Shown: piece by piece, positions 5,395 to 12,229 of the stretch
How the letters are laid out: each line of letters begins with the position of its first letter
Position numbering within the stretch: position 1 is the stretch's first letter
Assembly (NCBI GenBank): GCA_946406585.1
Contig: CAMJLI010000044.1
Coordinates: forward strand, 1 to 12,229
Direction of reading: 5' to 3'
DNA: 12,229 nucleotides
DNA from: an uncultured Prevotellaceae bacterium
GTDB lineage: Bacteria > Bacteroidota > Bacteroidia > Bacteroidales > Bacteroidaceae
Translations under genes and position numbers: made by a program
The notes under the pieces: generated by a model
What the model saw: only the letters and a program-made list of their open reading frames with translations
What the model was told of the DNA's origin: nothing
Databases searched by the model: none

Positions 5395-7176
5395 ATGAAG
5401 ATTACATCAAGAGCAGCAATCATTGTGGTTTTTCTGCTATTTGGCATATTGAAGACCACGGCACAGCAACCAGTAGAAGTTCCTGTCTTTGAACTGGCTG
5501 TGGAGATTGCTGACACAACAGCCAGTGAATGGCTCACGAAAGGGGATGAGCAATATGAGAATGGAGACTTGGCTTCTGCCGTAGCTTGTTATGGAAAGGC
5601 GGCTGACTTGGGACTTGCTGAGGCTCAGTTCAAATATGGGCTTGCCTTGTTTTTCGGTGAAGGCATAGATGTTGACTATACAACTGCTTCAATGTGGTTT
5701 AAGCGTGCTGTGCTGCAAGGGCATGCCAAGGCCATGAACAATTTGGCATATTGTTATATGTATGGCAAGGGCGTGCCCACAGATTACGACAAGGCTTTGC
5801 TTTATCTCAAAGAAGCAGCAAACGCCGGTTGCAAGGAAGCGCAACTCACTTTGGCTGAGTGTTATGAAAAAGGGGTTCTGGTGGAAAAGGACGAACAAGA
5901 GGCCCAGCACTGGAGCAACATGGCGGCTGCCCCGGAAATCCATGAGGTAGAGGCGGAAAAGGAAGAGAAGGATGAGGATGTTGCGGAGAGAGAAGATACC
6001 ATGGCAATACAAAGTCCAGAATTGCTTGTAGACACGCCACAAGAAAATGTTGCCCAACCGGCAAAACCAACCATACTGAGCAAGGAGGACATCATCATGG
6101 GCAAGAAAAAAGAAAATGTTGACGAAAGCGAAGTCTTGGTCAAGGCTCCTGTTGTCAATATTCTCTTTCCCGTTGACAATTCCACTTTCCATACCAGTAC
6201 TATAAAGATAAAATACCAACTTATTGCAAAAGGAAAGGAAGACAAGACCAAGGTTACCGTGATGGTGGATGGGGTGAAGCAACCCACCGACAGGGCCGTC
6301 AGGGCGGCAAACACCATTGACGTGGACCTTCCCGACCATGACTGCACTGTGATTCTATACGCACAAAACGAATATGGAAACAGCGAACCGGCAAGCATCA
6401 GGTTGATAAGGGAAACAAAGCAAGAAGAAAAACCAAGGTTGCTCGCAGTTGTTGTGGGAGTGGGAAAATATGACGACCCCAAACTTCCTCCCTTGCAGTT
6501 CACTTGCAAGGATGCACAAGATTTCTCTACTGCCATAAATGGAAAGAAGAACTTCCCTTACAGCGAGGTGCAAATAAAGCTCCTTTGCGACTCCATGGCA
6601 TCACGCGCTGAGATGTTCGAGGCTATGGAGTGGATGAAACAAGAGGCCACTCCCAACGACGTTTGCATGTTCTTTTTTGCAGGACATGGCTTCAGAGATG
6701 AGAAGGACCGCTTTTATTTCATGTCTTATGGCAGTTCGACAGAGAGGCTTTACAACAGTTTCAGCAGTGCGGACTTCCGTCGTGAAGTGGAGGATGTGAA
6801 CAGCAAGTTGGTGGTTTTCGTGGATGCTTGTTACTCAGGTGCATTAATGGAAGGCAATCGGTCGGCGGCATCACATTTCATCGAGCAGTTGCGCCGCACC
6901 AAGAATGGCATGGTGCTCTATGCGTCAAGTGCTTCTGACACAAAGTCCAAAGAGGATGCATCATGGGGAAATGGTGCTTTTACCAAAGCGCTTGTAGAAG
7001 CTCTGAACGGTGCCGCAAGAAATGACGAAGATGAAGGATTGTCAACACAGCAATTAGACCAATTCTTGTACAAGGAAGTGAGACGGCTCACTGATTCAAA
7101 ACAAACGCCCATATTCATGAATCCCAATGGGATTGAGCATTTTAATCTGTTTACCTATGAAGAAGAACAACCTTAA
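5395..7176 (+). CDS. Exported Sel1/TPR - Ig-like - caspase (peptidase C14) protein
   Basis: 593 residues. A signal peptide (MKITSRAAIIVVFLLFGILK, cleavage near TAQ at 24) is followed by TPR/Sel1-like repeats at about 46-179, including AEAQFKYGLALFFGEG, AKAMNNLAYCYMYGKG and KEAQLTLAECYEKG. Then comes a charged, probably disordered linker (180-250), an Ig-like beta domain (about 251-340, starting PVVNILFPVDNSTF) and a caspase-fold domain (346-593). The catalytic dyad is intact: His431 in FFAGHGF and Cys479 in VDACYSG; ASSASD (about residue 506) is the following family segment. The family cleaves peptides, in bacteria often after Arg/Lys or Asp; specificity cannot be read here. Protein-protein modules plus a protease suggest a regulated proteolytic complex. 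The signal peptide and CHASE2 neighbour place it in the periplasm or on the outer membrane. The start at 5395 is preferred; the frame upstream overlaps the CHASE2 gene in another phase. The next gene overlaps by 20 nt. Confidence 0.9.
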   Translation: MKITSRAAIIVVFLLFGILKTTAQQPVEVPVFELAVEIADTTASEWLTKGDEQYENGDLASAVACYGKAADLGLAEAQFKYGLALFFGEGIDVDYTTASMWFKRAVLQGHAKAMNNLAYCYMYGKGVPTDYDKALLYLKEAANAGCKEAQLTLAECYEKGVLVEKDEQEAQHWSNMAAAPEIHEVEAEKEEKDEDVAEREDTMAIQSPELLVDTPQENVAQPAKPTILSKEDIIMGKKKENVDESEVLVKAPVVNILFPVDNSTFHTSTIKIKYQLIAKGKEDKTKVTVMVDGVKQPTDRAVRAANTIDVDLPDHDCTVILYAQNEYGNSEPASIRLIRETKQEEKPRLLAVVVGVGKYDDPKLPPLQFTCKDAQDFSTAINGKKNFPYSEVQIKLLCDSMASRAEMFEAMEWMKQEATPNDVCMFFFAGHGFRDEKDRFYFMSYGSSTERLYNSFSSADFRREVEDVNSKLVVFVDACYSGALMEGNRSAASHFIEQLRRTKNGMVLYASSASDTKSKEDASWGNGAFTKALVEALNGAARNDEDEGLSTQQLDQFLYKEVRRLTDSKQTPIFMNPNGIEHFNLFTYEEEQP

Positions 7177-8077
7177 TCCAAGAAGAGTTGCAGCCTTGGC
7201 ATTATTATGGCTGATGGCATTGGCTGGCAATGCGGCAGACTATCTGGTGTATTCTGTCATTGGAGATGTCAAGCAACAAAAAAACAATGTGCTTGTTGCC
7301 TTGAAGGCTCGCAATACTATAAATTCTGGCACTCGTCTGAAGATAGGCAAGGAAAGTGCCGTTACTGTCATTGATGAGCGCGGCAACAAGATGTATTCAT
7401 TGACTGTCACCGGCACCAACACCGTTCAGTCACTCATAGAGAAGGCGAAAGTCGGCAAGAATTTGTCCAAGCAATATGTCAGCTATTTGGTGAAGCGGCT
7501 TTTCTCAAAGGAAAGCAGCAGCTTGTCGCATCCAAGCATGTACATGCAAACAGCGGCAGCTGCTTATAGGTCCACTTCCACCGATTCCCTGCTCTTGAAT
7601 TCACTGTCGTGCCTGACTGAAGGCCTTGTTGGCGCTACTGTGGAGCAGGCTGTCATTCTTCCTCAAACGATAGTGAGCAGTGAATATGATGTTTCGTTTG
7701 ACCTCGTTTCTTGTGCCACAGGAGAGCCAATTGGCAAGGAGGTGGCCATCAACACAAGTTGCTACGTAAGAGTGTCAAATAAGACGATGCAACCTCTATA
7801 TGTAAATGTCTTGGACGTTGACGAGCAAGGCCAGAAATACCTTGTCTTGCCGGTAGACGATGCTGCTTTGTGTGCTCATTTGCTGGTTCCAGCCATGAGC
7901 ACGGTGGCTTTTACGTCTGAGCCTTTCGAATTTGTTGAAGGACAGTCCAAGGAGTCATTCTTGCTGGTGGCAACTGACGAACCTGTTGACTTCAGCATTT
8001 TGATGAACCCCATCAAGGGAAATGGAGGAAAACAATTGAAGTCGGGACTATATAGAAATGTTTATGAGACCAAGTAA
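7157..8077 (+). CDS. Secreted protein with FecR-like N-terminus and DUF4384-like C-terminus
   Basis: 306 residues starting with MKKNNLNPRR and a hydrophobic stretch, with cleavage probably after GNA (26). Residues 29-95 read YLVYSVIGDV, NTINSGTRLKIG and ESAVTVIDERGNK. This resembles the small beta domain of FecR-type proteins ('V.GDV...G..L..G..L..G..S.v.l.d..G'). Residues of about 177-275 (DVSFDLV, CYVRVSNKTMQPLYVNVLDVDEQG, YLVLP) resemble DUF4384, a beta domain frequently found with bacterial caspase-like proteases. Both calls rest on pattern memory; the second is the stronger. The start is inside the end of the caspase gene (20-nt overlap), implying coupled translation and fixed stoichiometry. 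A role as a periplasmic partner or regulator of the caspase protein is inferred from context. Confidence 0.75.
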   Translation: MKKNNLNPRRVAALALLWLMALAGNAADYLVYSVIGDVKQQKNNVLVALKARNTINSGTRLKIGKESAVTVIDERGNKMYSLTVTGTNTVQSLIEKAKVGKNLSKQYVSYLVKRLFSKESSSLSHPSMYMQTAAAAYRSTSTDSLLLNSLSCLTEGLVGATVEQAVILPQTIVSSEYDVSFDLVSCATGEPIGKEVAINTSCYVRVSNKTMQPLYVNVLDVDEQGQKYLVLPVDDAALCAHLLVPAMSTVAFTSEPFEFVEGQSKESFLLVATDEPVDFSILMNPIKGNGGKQLKSGLYRNVYETK

Positions 8078-8795
8078 TCCTGTAGCTCGTCGTATTTGTA
8101 CGTCTCTTGGGGCGTTGTTGAGGCTCGTGCCGTGCCCATCACCACGTTTCGTGCTTTGCTGCTTGTCGGCTGTCTTTGCCATGGCAGTGATGGCTCAGCG
8201 TGTGGACAGGGACAAGGTGAGTGCCGATGAGACGTTGTATGAATTGCTTTCTTCCAACCATGTCACTTCTTCCTGCACAACTCCTCGAGCTTTCACCAGT
8301 AAGGACCTGCAAGAAACCTATGACAAGAACTTGTTCCTCGTCAAAGGGGCTTCCTTTCAGTTGGAGTCCATCAACAATAGTTTCTATGTCTTGAAAGTAA
8401 ATGATGACTACCAACCTGTTTTCGATGAAAGATATCCCCTGGAGTCGTTTGTCAACCTCATGCTCAACCAAGTATCCGGTCATGACAAGAAAATCGCAAT
8501 CACACAGCATGTGTATGGTGGAAAGAAAAGCATCAGACCCATGTCGCTGTCAACAGTACACGACCTTCTGAAAAACACCATGGATGTTTATTGCAGCGTC
8601 ACTTCCATAGAAAACAACATCATGAAAGCCGTCATAGTGTATCATCACAAAAAGCTGGATTTCATCAACATGTTCACATTGGAAGCAACACCCGAACAAC
8701 TTTTCTCCCCCGAATATGTGATTCAAGCCGACCTATATGGCAATATTCCACAAAGCAACATAAAAACACTTTTCAAGAAATACAAGAAAAAATGA
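8064..8795 (+). CDS. Secreted protein of unknown family
   Basis: 243 residues from the ATG at 8064; an ATG two codons earlier (8058) is equally possible. The N-terminus is long and basic (MRPSNPVARRICTSLGALLR) before a hydrophobic core, FVLCCLSAVFAMAVMA, with cleavage likely before QRVDRD. The start might therefore lie further in, but there is no convincing later ATG with enough hydrophobic length. The mature part is mixed alpha/beta, with repeated strand-like stretches (FQLESINNSFYVLKV, YCSVTSIENNIMKAVIVY), a tyrosine-rich middle and a basic end (FKKYKKK). I recognise no domain or motif. It overlaps the previous gene by 14-20 nt and the next by 4 nt (ATGA), so it is clearly part of the operon. 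Confidence 0.8.
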   Translation: MRPSNPVARRICTSLGALLRLVPCPSPRFVLCCLSAVFAMAVMAQRVDRDKVSADETLYELLSSNHVTSSCTTPRAFTSKDLQETYDKNLFLVKGASFQLESINNSFYVLKVNDDYQPVFDERYPLESFVNLMLNQVSGHDKKIAITQHVYGGKKSIRPMSLSTVHDLLKNTMDVYCSVTSIENNIMKAVIVYHHKKLDFINMFTLEATPEQLFSPEYVIQADLYGNIPQSNIKTLFKKYKKK

Positions 8796-9781
8796 AAACA
8801 AAACTACTAGGATTGTCAATTCTCGTTTCATTCATATTCTTTGTCCACGATGCCTTTGGACAAGGGACTGTGTTTGAGATAAAAGATGGTATTGACGATG
8901 TTGCGCTGAAGAGCAAGATGGAAAACAACGTCAATGAGCTTATCTCTTCATTCAAGATCGCTGTTATTGAAAAGAAAAAGCCGAAATTGTCGAAAAACAA
9001 TTTCACCAGTGAGACTATTGACAAAATTCAGGAAATGTGGAAGAGCAGTGCCATGAATTTCCCCATCAGCACACTAAAAAGTCGCTGTTTGAATACTTCT
9101 ACAGGATATCAGGTCAGGGGCTTGCCAGTGGATGTGCTCGAGGCAGACAAGGCTGAGCAGAGACAAGAACTGACGGTGGACTTCTTGCGCGATGGGAAAA
9201 TAAGCGATGTTTCCATAGCAATAGAAATGAACCGCTATGACATGATTATGGCAAAGAAATCAAGCGACGTGGACTATGCACGCAGGCAAATAATCGTTGA
9301 TTTCATAGAGAATTTCCGAACTGCATACAACAGGAAAGACTTGCAACTGCTCAATAGCGTGTACAGTGACAAGGCTCTCATTATCACGGGCAAAGTGATA
9401 AAAGAGAAGCCAAATAGCGACATAACAAAGATGACACTGAACAATAATCGTGTGGTGTATATCAAGCAAACCAAGCAGGAGTATATGGAGAGGCTTCAGC
9501 GCATCTTCAAAAGAGCAAAATACTTGAATGTAAGGTTTGAAGACATTGAAGTGATGAAGCATCCCAAATACGACGAGATTTATGGTGTCAACCTAAAGCA
9601 ATATTGGCATACCAACTATTATCAAGATGAAGGGTACCTGTTCCTTATGATTGATTTCAGAGACCAGGACAATCCTCTAATCCATGTGCGTACTTGGCAA
9701 CCTGAAAAAGATGATTTTGGACATGTGCTGACAAAAAAGGAGGACGTGTTCCATCTTGGGTCGTTTAGAATAGTAAGATAA
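8792..9781 (+). CDS. Secreted NTF2-like (SnoaL-fold) protein
   Basis: 329 residues. A signal peptide, MKTKLLGLSILVSFIFFVHD, ends near AFG at 23. Residues 25-160 form an N-terminal region of unknown type with strands such as RQELTVDFLRDGKISDVSIA. Residues of about 165-305 look like an NTF2-like domain: helix IIVDFIENFRTAYNRKDLQL, then VYSDKALIITG, and later strands YGVNLKQYWHT, GYLFLMIDF and PLIHVRTWQP. NTF2 folds bind small ligands or act as scaffolds; no catalytic set is obvious. Exported proteins of this kind occur in Bacteroidota, but I know no assigned function. The start is set by the ATGA overlap with the preceding stop (TGA 8793-8795). A longer frame upstream lies inside the preceding gene and lacks a signal peptide. 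Confidence 0.8.
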   Translation: MKTKLLGLSILVSFIFFVHDAFGQGTVFEIKDGIDDVALKSKMENNVNELISSFKIAVIEKKKPKLSKNNFTSETIDKIQEMWKSSAMNFPISTLKSRCLNTSTGYQVRGLPVDVLEADKAEQRQELTVDFLRDGKISDVSIAIEMNRYDMIMAKKSSDVDYARRQIIVDFIENFRTAYNRKDLQLLNSVYSDKALIITGKVIKEKPNSDITKMTLNNNRVVYIKQTKQEYMERLQRIFKRAKYLNVRFEDIEVMKHPKYDEIYGVNLKQYWHTNYYQDEGYLFLMIDFRDQDNPLIHVRTWQPEKDDFGHVLTKKEDVFHLGSFRIVR

Positions 9782-9795
9782 AAACCATTGTTATT

Positions 9796-11139
9796 ATGAA
9801 AAAAATATTTCTATTTCTCGCTTCATGCATGATGGCCTGTACCACGATGGCTCAGGGTGTCTTGCAAATAGAGGATTTGTCAAACCCTCTTGATGTGTAT
9901 ACCAGTATCGAAGATCAAGCAGCTCTTAGAATTCGCTGCCATCAAGATATTCGTCTCTACTTCTCTTCTACGATGGACAAATCGGTGAAACCATTCAAAA
10001 CAGATATAGAGGGCAACGACTCTATTTATTATATTGAATTGCCTACAGGAAGGGAATACCGAGGACGCATCTTGACCATAATGTCTCCTGGCTATTCCGA
10101 TGTTGAGGTTCCCATGGAACTTTCACCAAAGCAATTGGTCACTCTGCGTGTGTTCGACCCCAACAGTTTGGTTGATGCCGGATGCTATCGCCAACACCGC
10201 AATCAGGGTGTCAATGAAATCAAGAAAGGCAACTATGGGGAAGCTCGAAACCAATTTGAAGTGGCTTCCCAATGCTCCGACGTTGATCAAGCGGAAAACA
10301 GAGCTAATATACAATTAGTGGACAGCTTGATTGCACTTCGTCAGGCGGCTGACCTGGCGTACCAGCTGAACGACTTTAAGGAGGCATCGGATTACTATTC
10401 TGCCATTTTAGGACTTAATGCTTATGATTCTTACGCTCAAGACCGTAAAAATGATTGCAACGTAAAGTTCTCTTCGGAATGTACTGTTACATTCAAAAAA
10501 GCGGAAGCTTACTTCGAAGACAAGGAATATGAGAAGGCCAAGGAACTATACGAAAGGATTGTCAGAAAGAACTGCTTCCAAGCATCCATGGCAACCGACC
10601 GCATCACTTCCATCGACCGTTATCTTACATCAAAAAAAGAACACTCATCGGTGCTTACTTATGAGTGGATGGATGGTGTCCCCTTTGGCATACATACTGG
10701 TAAATACAACATGCACAAAGCGGGGGGCTACTTCCATTTGAACATCAATGCAAAGGTGTTTGATGCAATACGCGACGAATGCAAAATTGGAGACAACCCA
10801 GAGGCTATGATAGGGTTTGGATGGACCGTGAAGGTCGTAAGTCCTGTCTGGGTTCATTTCGGACCGGGATTTGGTGCAAAGCTTTATTATGGCGAATATG
10901 TAAAAGACAAATATCCTGACAAGAATGGCAAGCCATTGGCAATCGAGGACCTTGAAATAGATGGTAAAGAGAATAAAGTAAATGCAGCCTTCTCCATAAA
11001 TCCGGAAATAGGTATTACCTTAAAATACAGTTTCATTGCTTTCCGTGCTACATACCAGTATCGTTATGCATTGAAAAAAGACCTTGAGGATTATTTGGGA
11101 AGACACCATTTCATGTTAGGTCTGGGTTTTGCTTTCTGA
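9796..11139 (+). CDS. TPR protein with probable outer-membrane beta-barrel
   Basis: 447 residues. A signal peptide (MKKIFLFLASCMMACTTMAQ, cleavage before Gly21) is followed by a beta-rich N-terminal domain (about 22-120). Its segment YIELPTGREYRGRILTIMSPGYSDVEV resembles the PEGA-type pattern 'lp.G.y.v.i...Gy....'. Residues of about 135-265 hold three TPR-like helix pairs (EIKKGNYGEARNQFEVA, DFKEASDYYSAIL, EAYFEDKEYEKAKELYERI). From about 285 there are alternating aromatic strands (YFHLNINAKVF, MIGFGWTVKVVSPVWVHFG, FRATYQYRY), ending HHFMLGLGFAF with a terminal Phe, as in many outer-membrane barrels. It would connect the periplasmic proteins of the operon to the outer membrane. It is the last gene of the tight cluster, 14 nt after the previous stop. 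Parts of the barrel prediction are inference. Confidence 0.82.
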   Translation: MKKIFLFLASCMMACTTMAQGVLQIEDLSNPLDVYTSIEDQAALRIRCHQDIRLYFSSTMDKSVKPFKTDIEGNDSIYYIELPTGREYRGRILTIMSPGYSDVEVPMELSPKQLVTLRVFDPNSLVDAGCYRQHRNQGVNEIKKGNYGEARNQFEVASQCSDVDQAENRANIQLVDSLIALRQAADLAYQLNDFKEASDYYSAILGLNAYDSYAQDRKNDCNVKFSSECTVTFKKAEAYFEDKEYEKAKELYERIVRKNCFQASMATDRITSIDRYLTSKKEHSSVLTYEWMDGVPFGIHTGKYNMHKAGGYFHLNINAKVFDAIRDECKIGDNPEAMIGFGWTVKVVSPVWVHFGPGFGAKLYYGEYVKDKYPDKNGKPLAIEDLEIDGKENKVNAAFSINPEIGITLKYSFIAFRATYQYRYALKKDLEDYLGRHHFMLGLGFAF

Positions 11140-11162
11140 TACCACATCCTATTGGGCAAACG

Positions 11163-12014
11163 ATGAAAACAGGATTGGTGCTTGAGGGAGGTGCCATGCG
11201 TGGACTGTTCACCGCCGGGATTCTTGACGTGCTGTTGGAATCCGATGTGACTTTCGACGGTGTGGTGGGCGTGTCGGCGGGAGCTGCTTTCGGCATCAAT
11301 TTCGTGTCCGGCCAGCATGGACGCACCATCCGCTATAACAAGCGGTTTGCCAAAGACTGGCGCTACTGCAGTTTGAGGTCATGGCTCACCACTGGTGATC
11401 TCTTCGGGGCGGAGTTCGCCTATCACACTCTCCCCGAAAAGCTTGACCCCTTTGACAGCGAAGCTTTTGAGCAGAGCACCACTGACTATCATCTGGTATG
11501 CACCGACGTGAGAACAGGCAAGGCTGTCTACCGCAAACTGGACAAGGGAGGACATGAGACATACGACTGGGTGAGGGCGTCCGCTTCGATGCCCTTCGTG
11601 TCGAAACCCGTGAGCATTGGCAATCAACTGCTGCTCGATGGTGGCGTGGCAGACTCCATCCCCTTGGCTTATTTCGAGAAGGAGGGATATGGGCGCAACG
11701 TGGTCATCCTCACACAACCAGAGGGGTACACCAAAGGTCACAACCGGCTTATGCCGCTCCTTAGGATAGCCCTGCGCAAATATCCAGACATGGTGCATGC
11801 TCTCGATGTGCGCCACATCATGTACAACGAGCAACTGGAATATGTCAGAAAGCGTGAGGCAGAAGGCAAGGCATTGGTCATCCGTCCAACAGAGCCACTT
11901 CAAATCGGTCATGTCAGTCATGATCCTGACGAGATGCAGGCTGTCTATGACATCGGGCGCAGGGAAGGACAAAGGCAGTTGGCGAGAATCAGGGAATTTG
12001 TTGAAAAACCATAA
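11163..12014 (+). CDS. Patatin-like phospholipase (YjjU/RssA-type)
   Basis: 283 residues, with no signal peptide. The patatin Ser/Asp dyad is complete: the oxyanion loop is LEGGAMRG (7-14), the nucleophile elbow GVSAG has Ser38, and the aspartate is Asp159 in LLLDGGVADSIP. The length and layout fit the bacterial YjjU group of cytoplasmic lipid acyl hydrolases, which release fatty acids from lipids; the physiological substrate is unknown. The start is well fixed because the family begins only a few residues before the GG motif. It follows the operon by 23 bp without an evident promoter or terminator between them, so read-through is possible. Unlike the upstream products it is not exported, and the family is common in unrelated contexts, so functional membership is doubtful. 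Confidence 0.93.
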   Translation: MKTGLVLEGGAMRGLFTAGILDVLLESDVTFDGVVGVSAGAAFGINFVSGQHGRTIRYNKRFAKDWRYCSLRSWLTTGDLFGAEFAYHTLPEKLDPFDSEAFEQSTTDYHLVCTDVRTGKAVYRKLDKGGHETYDWVRASASMPFVSKPVSIGNQLLLDGGVADSIPLAYFEKEGYGRNVVILTQPEGYTKGHNRLMPLLRIALRKYPDMVHALDVRHIMYNEQLEYVRKREAEGKALVIRPTEPLQIGHVSHDPDEMQAVYDIGRREGQRQLARIREFVEKP

Positions 12015-12022
12015 TGACCAAG

Positions 12023-12059
12023 GTAGCCAACCCGATAAAGTCACTTAGCGTTTGGTTAC
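12023..12059 (+). terminator. Possible terminator between convergent genes
   Basis: GTAGCCAA (12023-12030) pairs with TTGGTTAC (12052-12059), one pair being G-U, across a 21-base loop. It lies just after the phospholipase stop and reaches into the last codons of the opposite-strand gene. The loop is long and no strong T run follows, so this is weak. Confidence 0.2.
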
Positions 12060-12229
12060 AATATACTTCTTTCCCTTGTATATGTAAATGCCTCTTGTAG
12101 GATTGGTCACAGCTTGTCCGTTTAGGTTGTAATACCGGTCTTCTGCATGATTAGAGGGAATCTCAGCAATGCCCGAAGGGTCGGCTCCAAGGAATTCATA
12201 TATCTGGTTCAGGACACGCTTGCTGCGTG
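12045..12229 (-). CDS. C-terminal end of a secreted protein with Prevotella-type tail (partial)
   Basis: 61 codons plus two bases of a minus-strand gene whose 5' part lies outside the window; the stop is TAA at 12045-12047. The visible sequence begins RSKRVLNQIYEFLGADPSGI and ends RYYNLNGQAVTNPTRGIYI plus a GKK-containing basic end. The last 35 residues have the same plan as the tail of the SGNH hydrolase at 1400-2782 (aromatic-x-LNGQ ... G-I/V ... GKK). Such tails occur on exported Prevotella enzymes and look like shortened relatives of type IX secretion tails. The main domain is not visible, so no function is assigned. It converges on the phospholipase gene with 30 bp between stops. Confidence 0.8.
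   Translation of the reverse strand, partial: RSKRVLNQIYEFLGADPSGIAEIPSNHAEDRYYNLNGQAVTNPTRGIYIYKGKKYIVTKR

Noticed and set aside
5689..6573. Long minus-strand open frames opposite the caspase gene (216 and 224 codons)
   Set aside because: They are antisense to a well-supported coding region, with Ser/Phe/Leu-rich low-complexity products as expected for shadow frames.
9796..9830. Lipobox-like LASC at residues 8-11 of the TPR/barrel protein
   Set aside because: The hydrophobic stretch before the Cys is too short for a lipoprotein signal, and a better signal peptidase I site (MAQ-G) follows; a barrel protein would not need a lipid anchor.
11379..12044. 221-codon minus-strand open frame
   Set aside because: It is the shadow of the patatin gene, whose catalytic motifs are complete on the plus strand.
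1..12229. tRNA, rRNA, CRISPR array, transposase, integrase or attachment sites
   Set aside because: I looked for them while reading and saw no cloverleaf-like gene, regularly spaced repeat, or mobile-element protein; the decayed genes are not flanked by terminal repeats that I could see.

Overview
The window looks like Bacteroidota chromosome, most probably Prevotella or a close relative. Three things point there. Promoter-like sites match the Bacteroidota pattern TTTG-N19/20-TAnnTTTG. Two secreted proteins end in the short 'LNGQ...G(I/V)...GKK' tail that I associate with Prevotella exported proteins. The protein families (SASA-type esterase, DUF1349, exported NTF2-like and TPR proteins) are typical of the phylum. 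The species assignment is inference; no rRNA or marker gene is present.

Left part, minus strand (1-3951). Three intact-looking genes sit here: a PhzF-family isomerase cut by the window edge (1-717), a secreted SGNH/sialate-O-acetylesterase-like hydrolase (1400-2782) and a beta-carbonic anhydrase (3391-3951). The spaces between them are filled with remnants of at least four other minus-strand genes: a DUF1349 C-terminus, a frameshifted amidohydrolase C-terminal half, a GNAT acetyltransferase C-terminus and an internal piece of an EamA/DMT transporter. This is a stretch undergoing gene decay, with no visible insertion sequence.

Centre (3952-4201) is a divergent regulatory region. It has a predicted promoter on each strand and repeated TTGTCAA elements, two of which form a 10-bp-period direct repeat.

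Right part, plus strand (4202-11139), is a tightly packed six-gene operon, five of whose products carry exported-protein signals. In order: a CHASE2 sensor with the usual four membrane segments but no cytoplasmic output domain; an exported Sel1/TPR-Ig-caspase (peptidase C14) protein with the His/Cys dyad intact; a secreted protein with a FecR-like N-terminus and a DUF4384-like C-terminus; a secreted protein I do not recognise; a secreted NTF2-like protein; and a TPR protein with a probable outer-membrane beta-barrel ending in Phe. Gene junctions are 5 nt apart, overlap by 20, 14 and 4 nt, then are 14 nt apart. I read this as one envelope-spanning system: an inner-membrane sensor, a periplasmic caspase-like protease with accessory factors, and an outer-membrane component. 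It is the most interesting item in the window; its function is not known to me.

A patatin-like phospholipase gene follows 23 bp later (11163-12014) and may or may not belong to the operon. The window ends with the C-terminal end of a convergent minus-strand secreted protein (12045-12229). I saw no tRNA, rRNA, CRISPR array or transposase.
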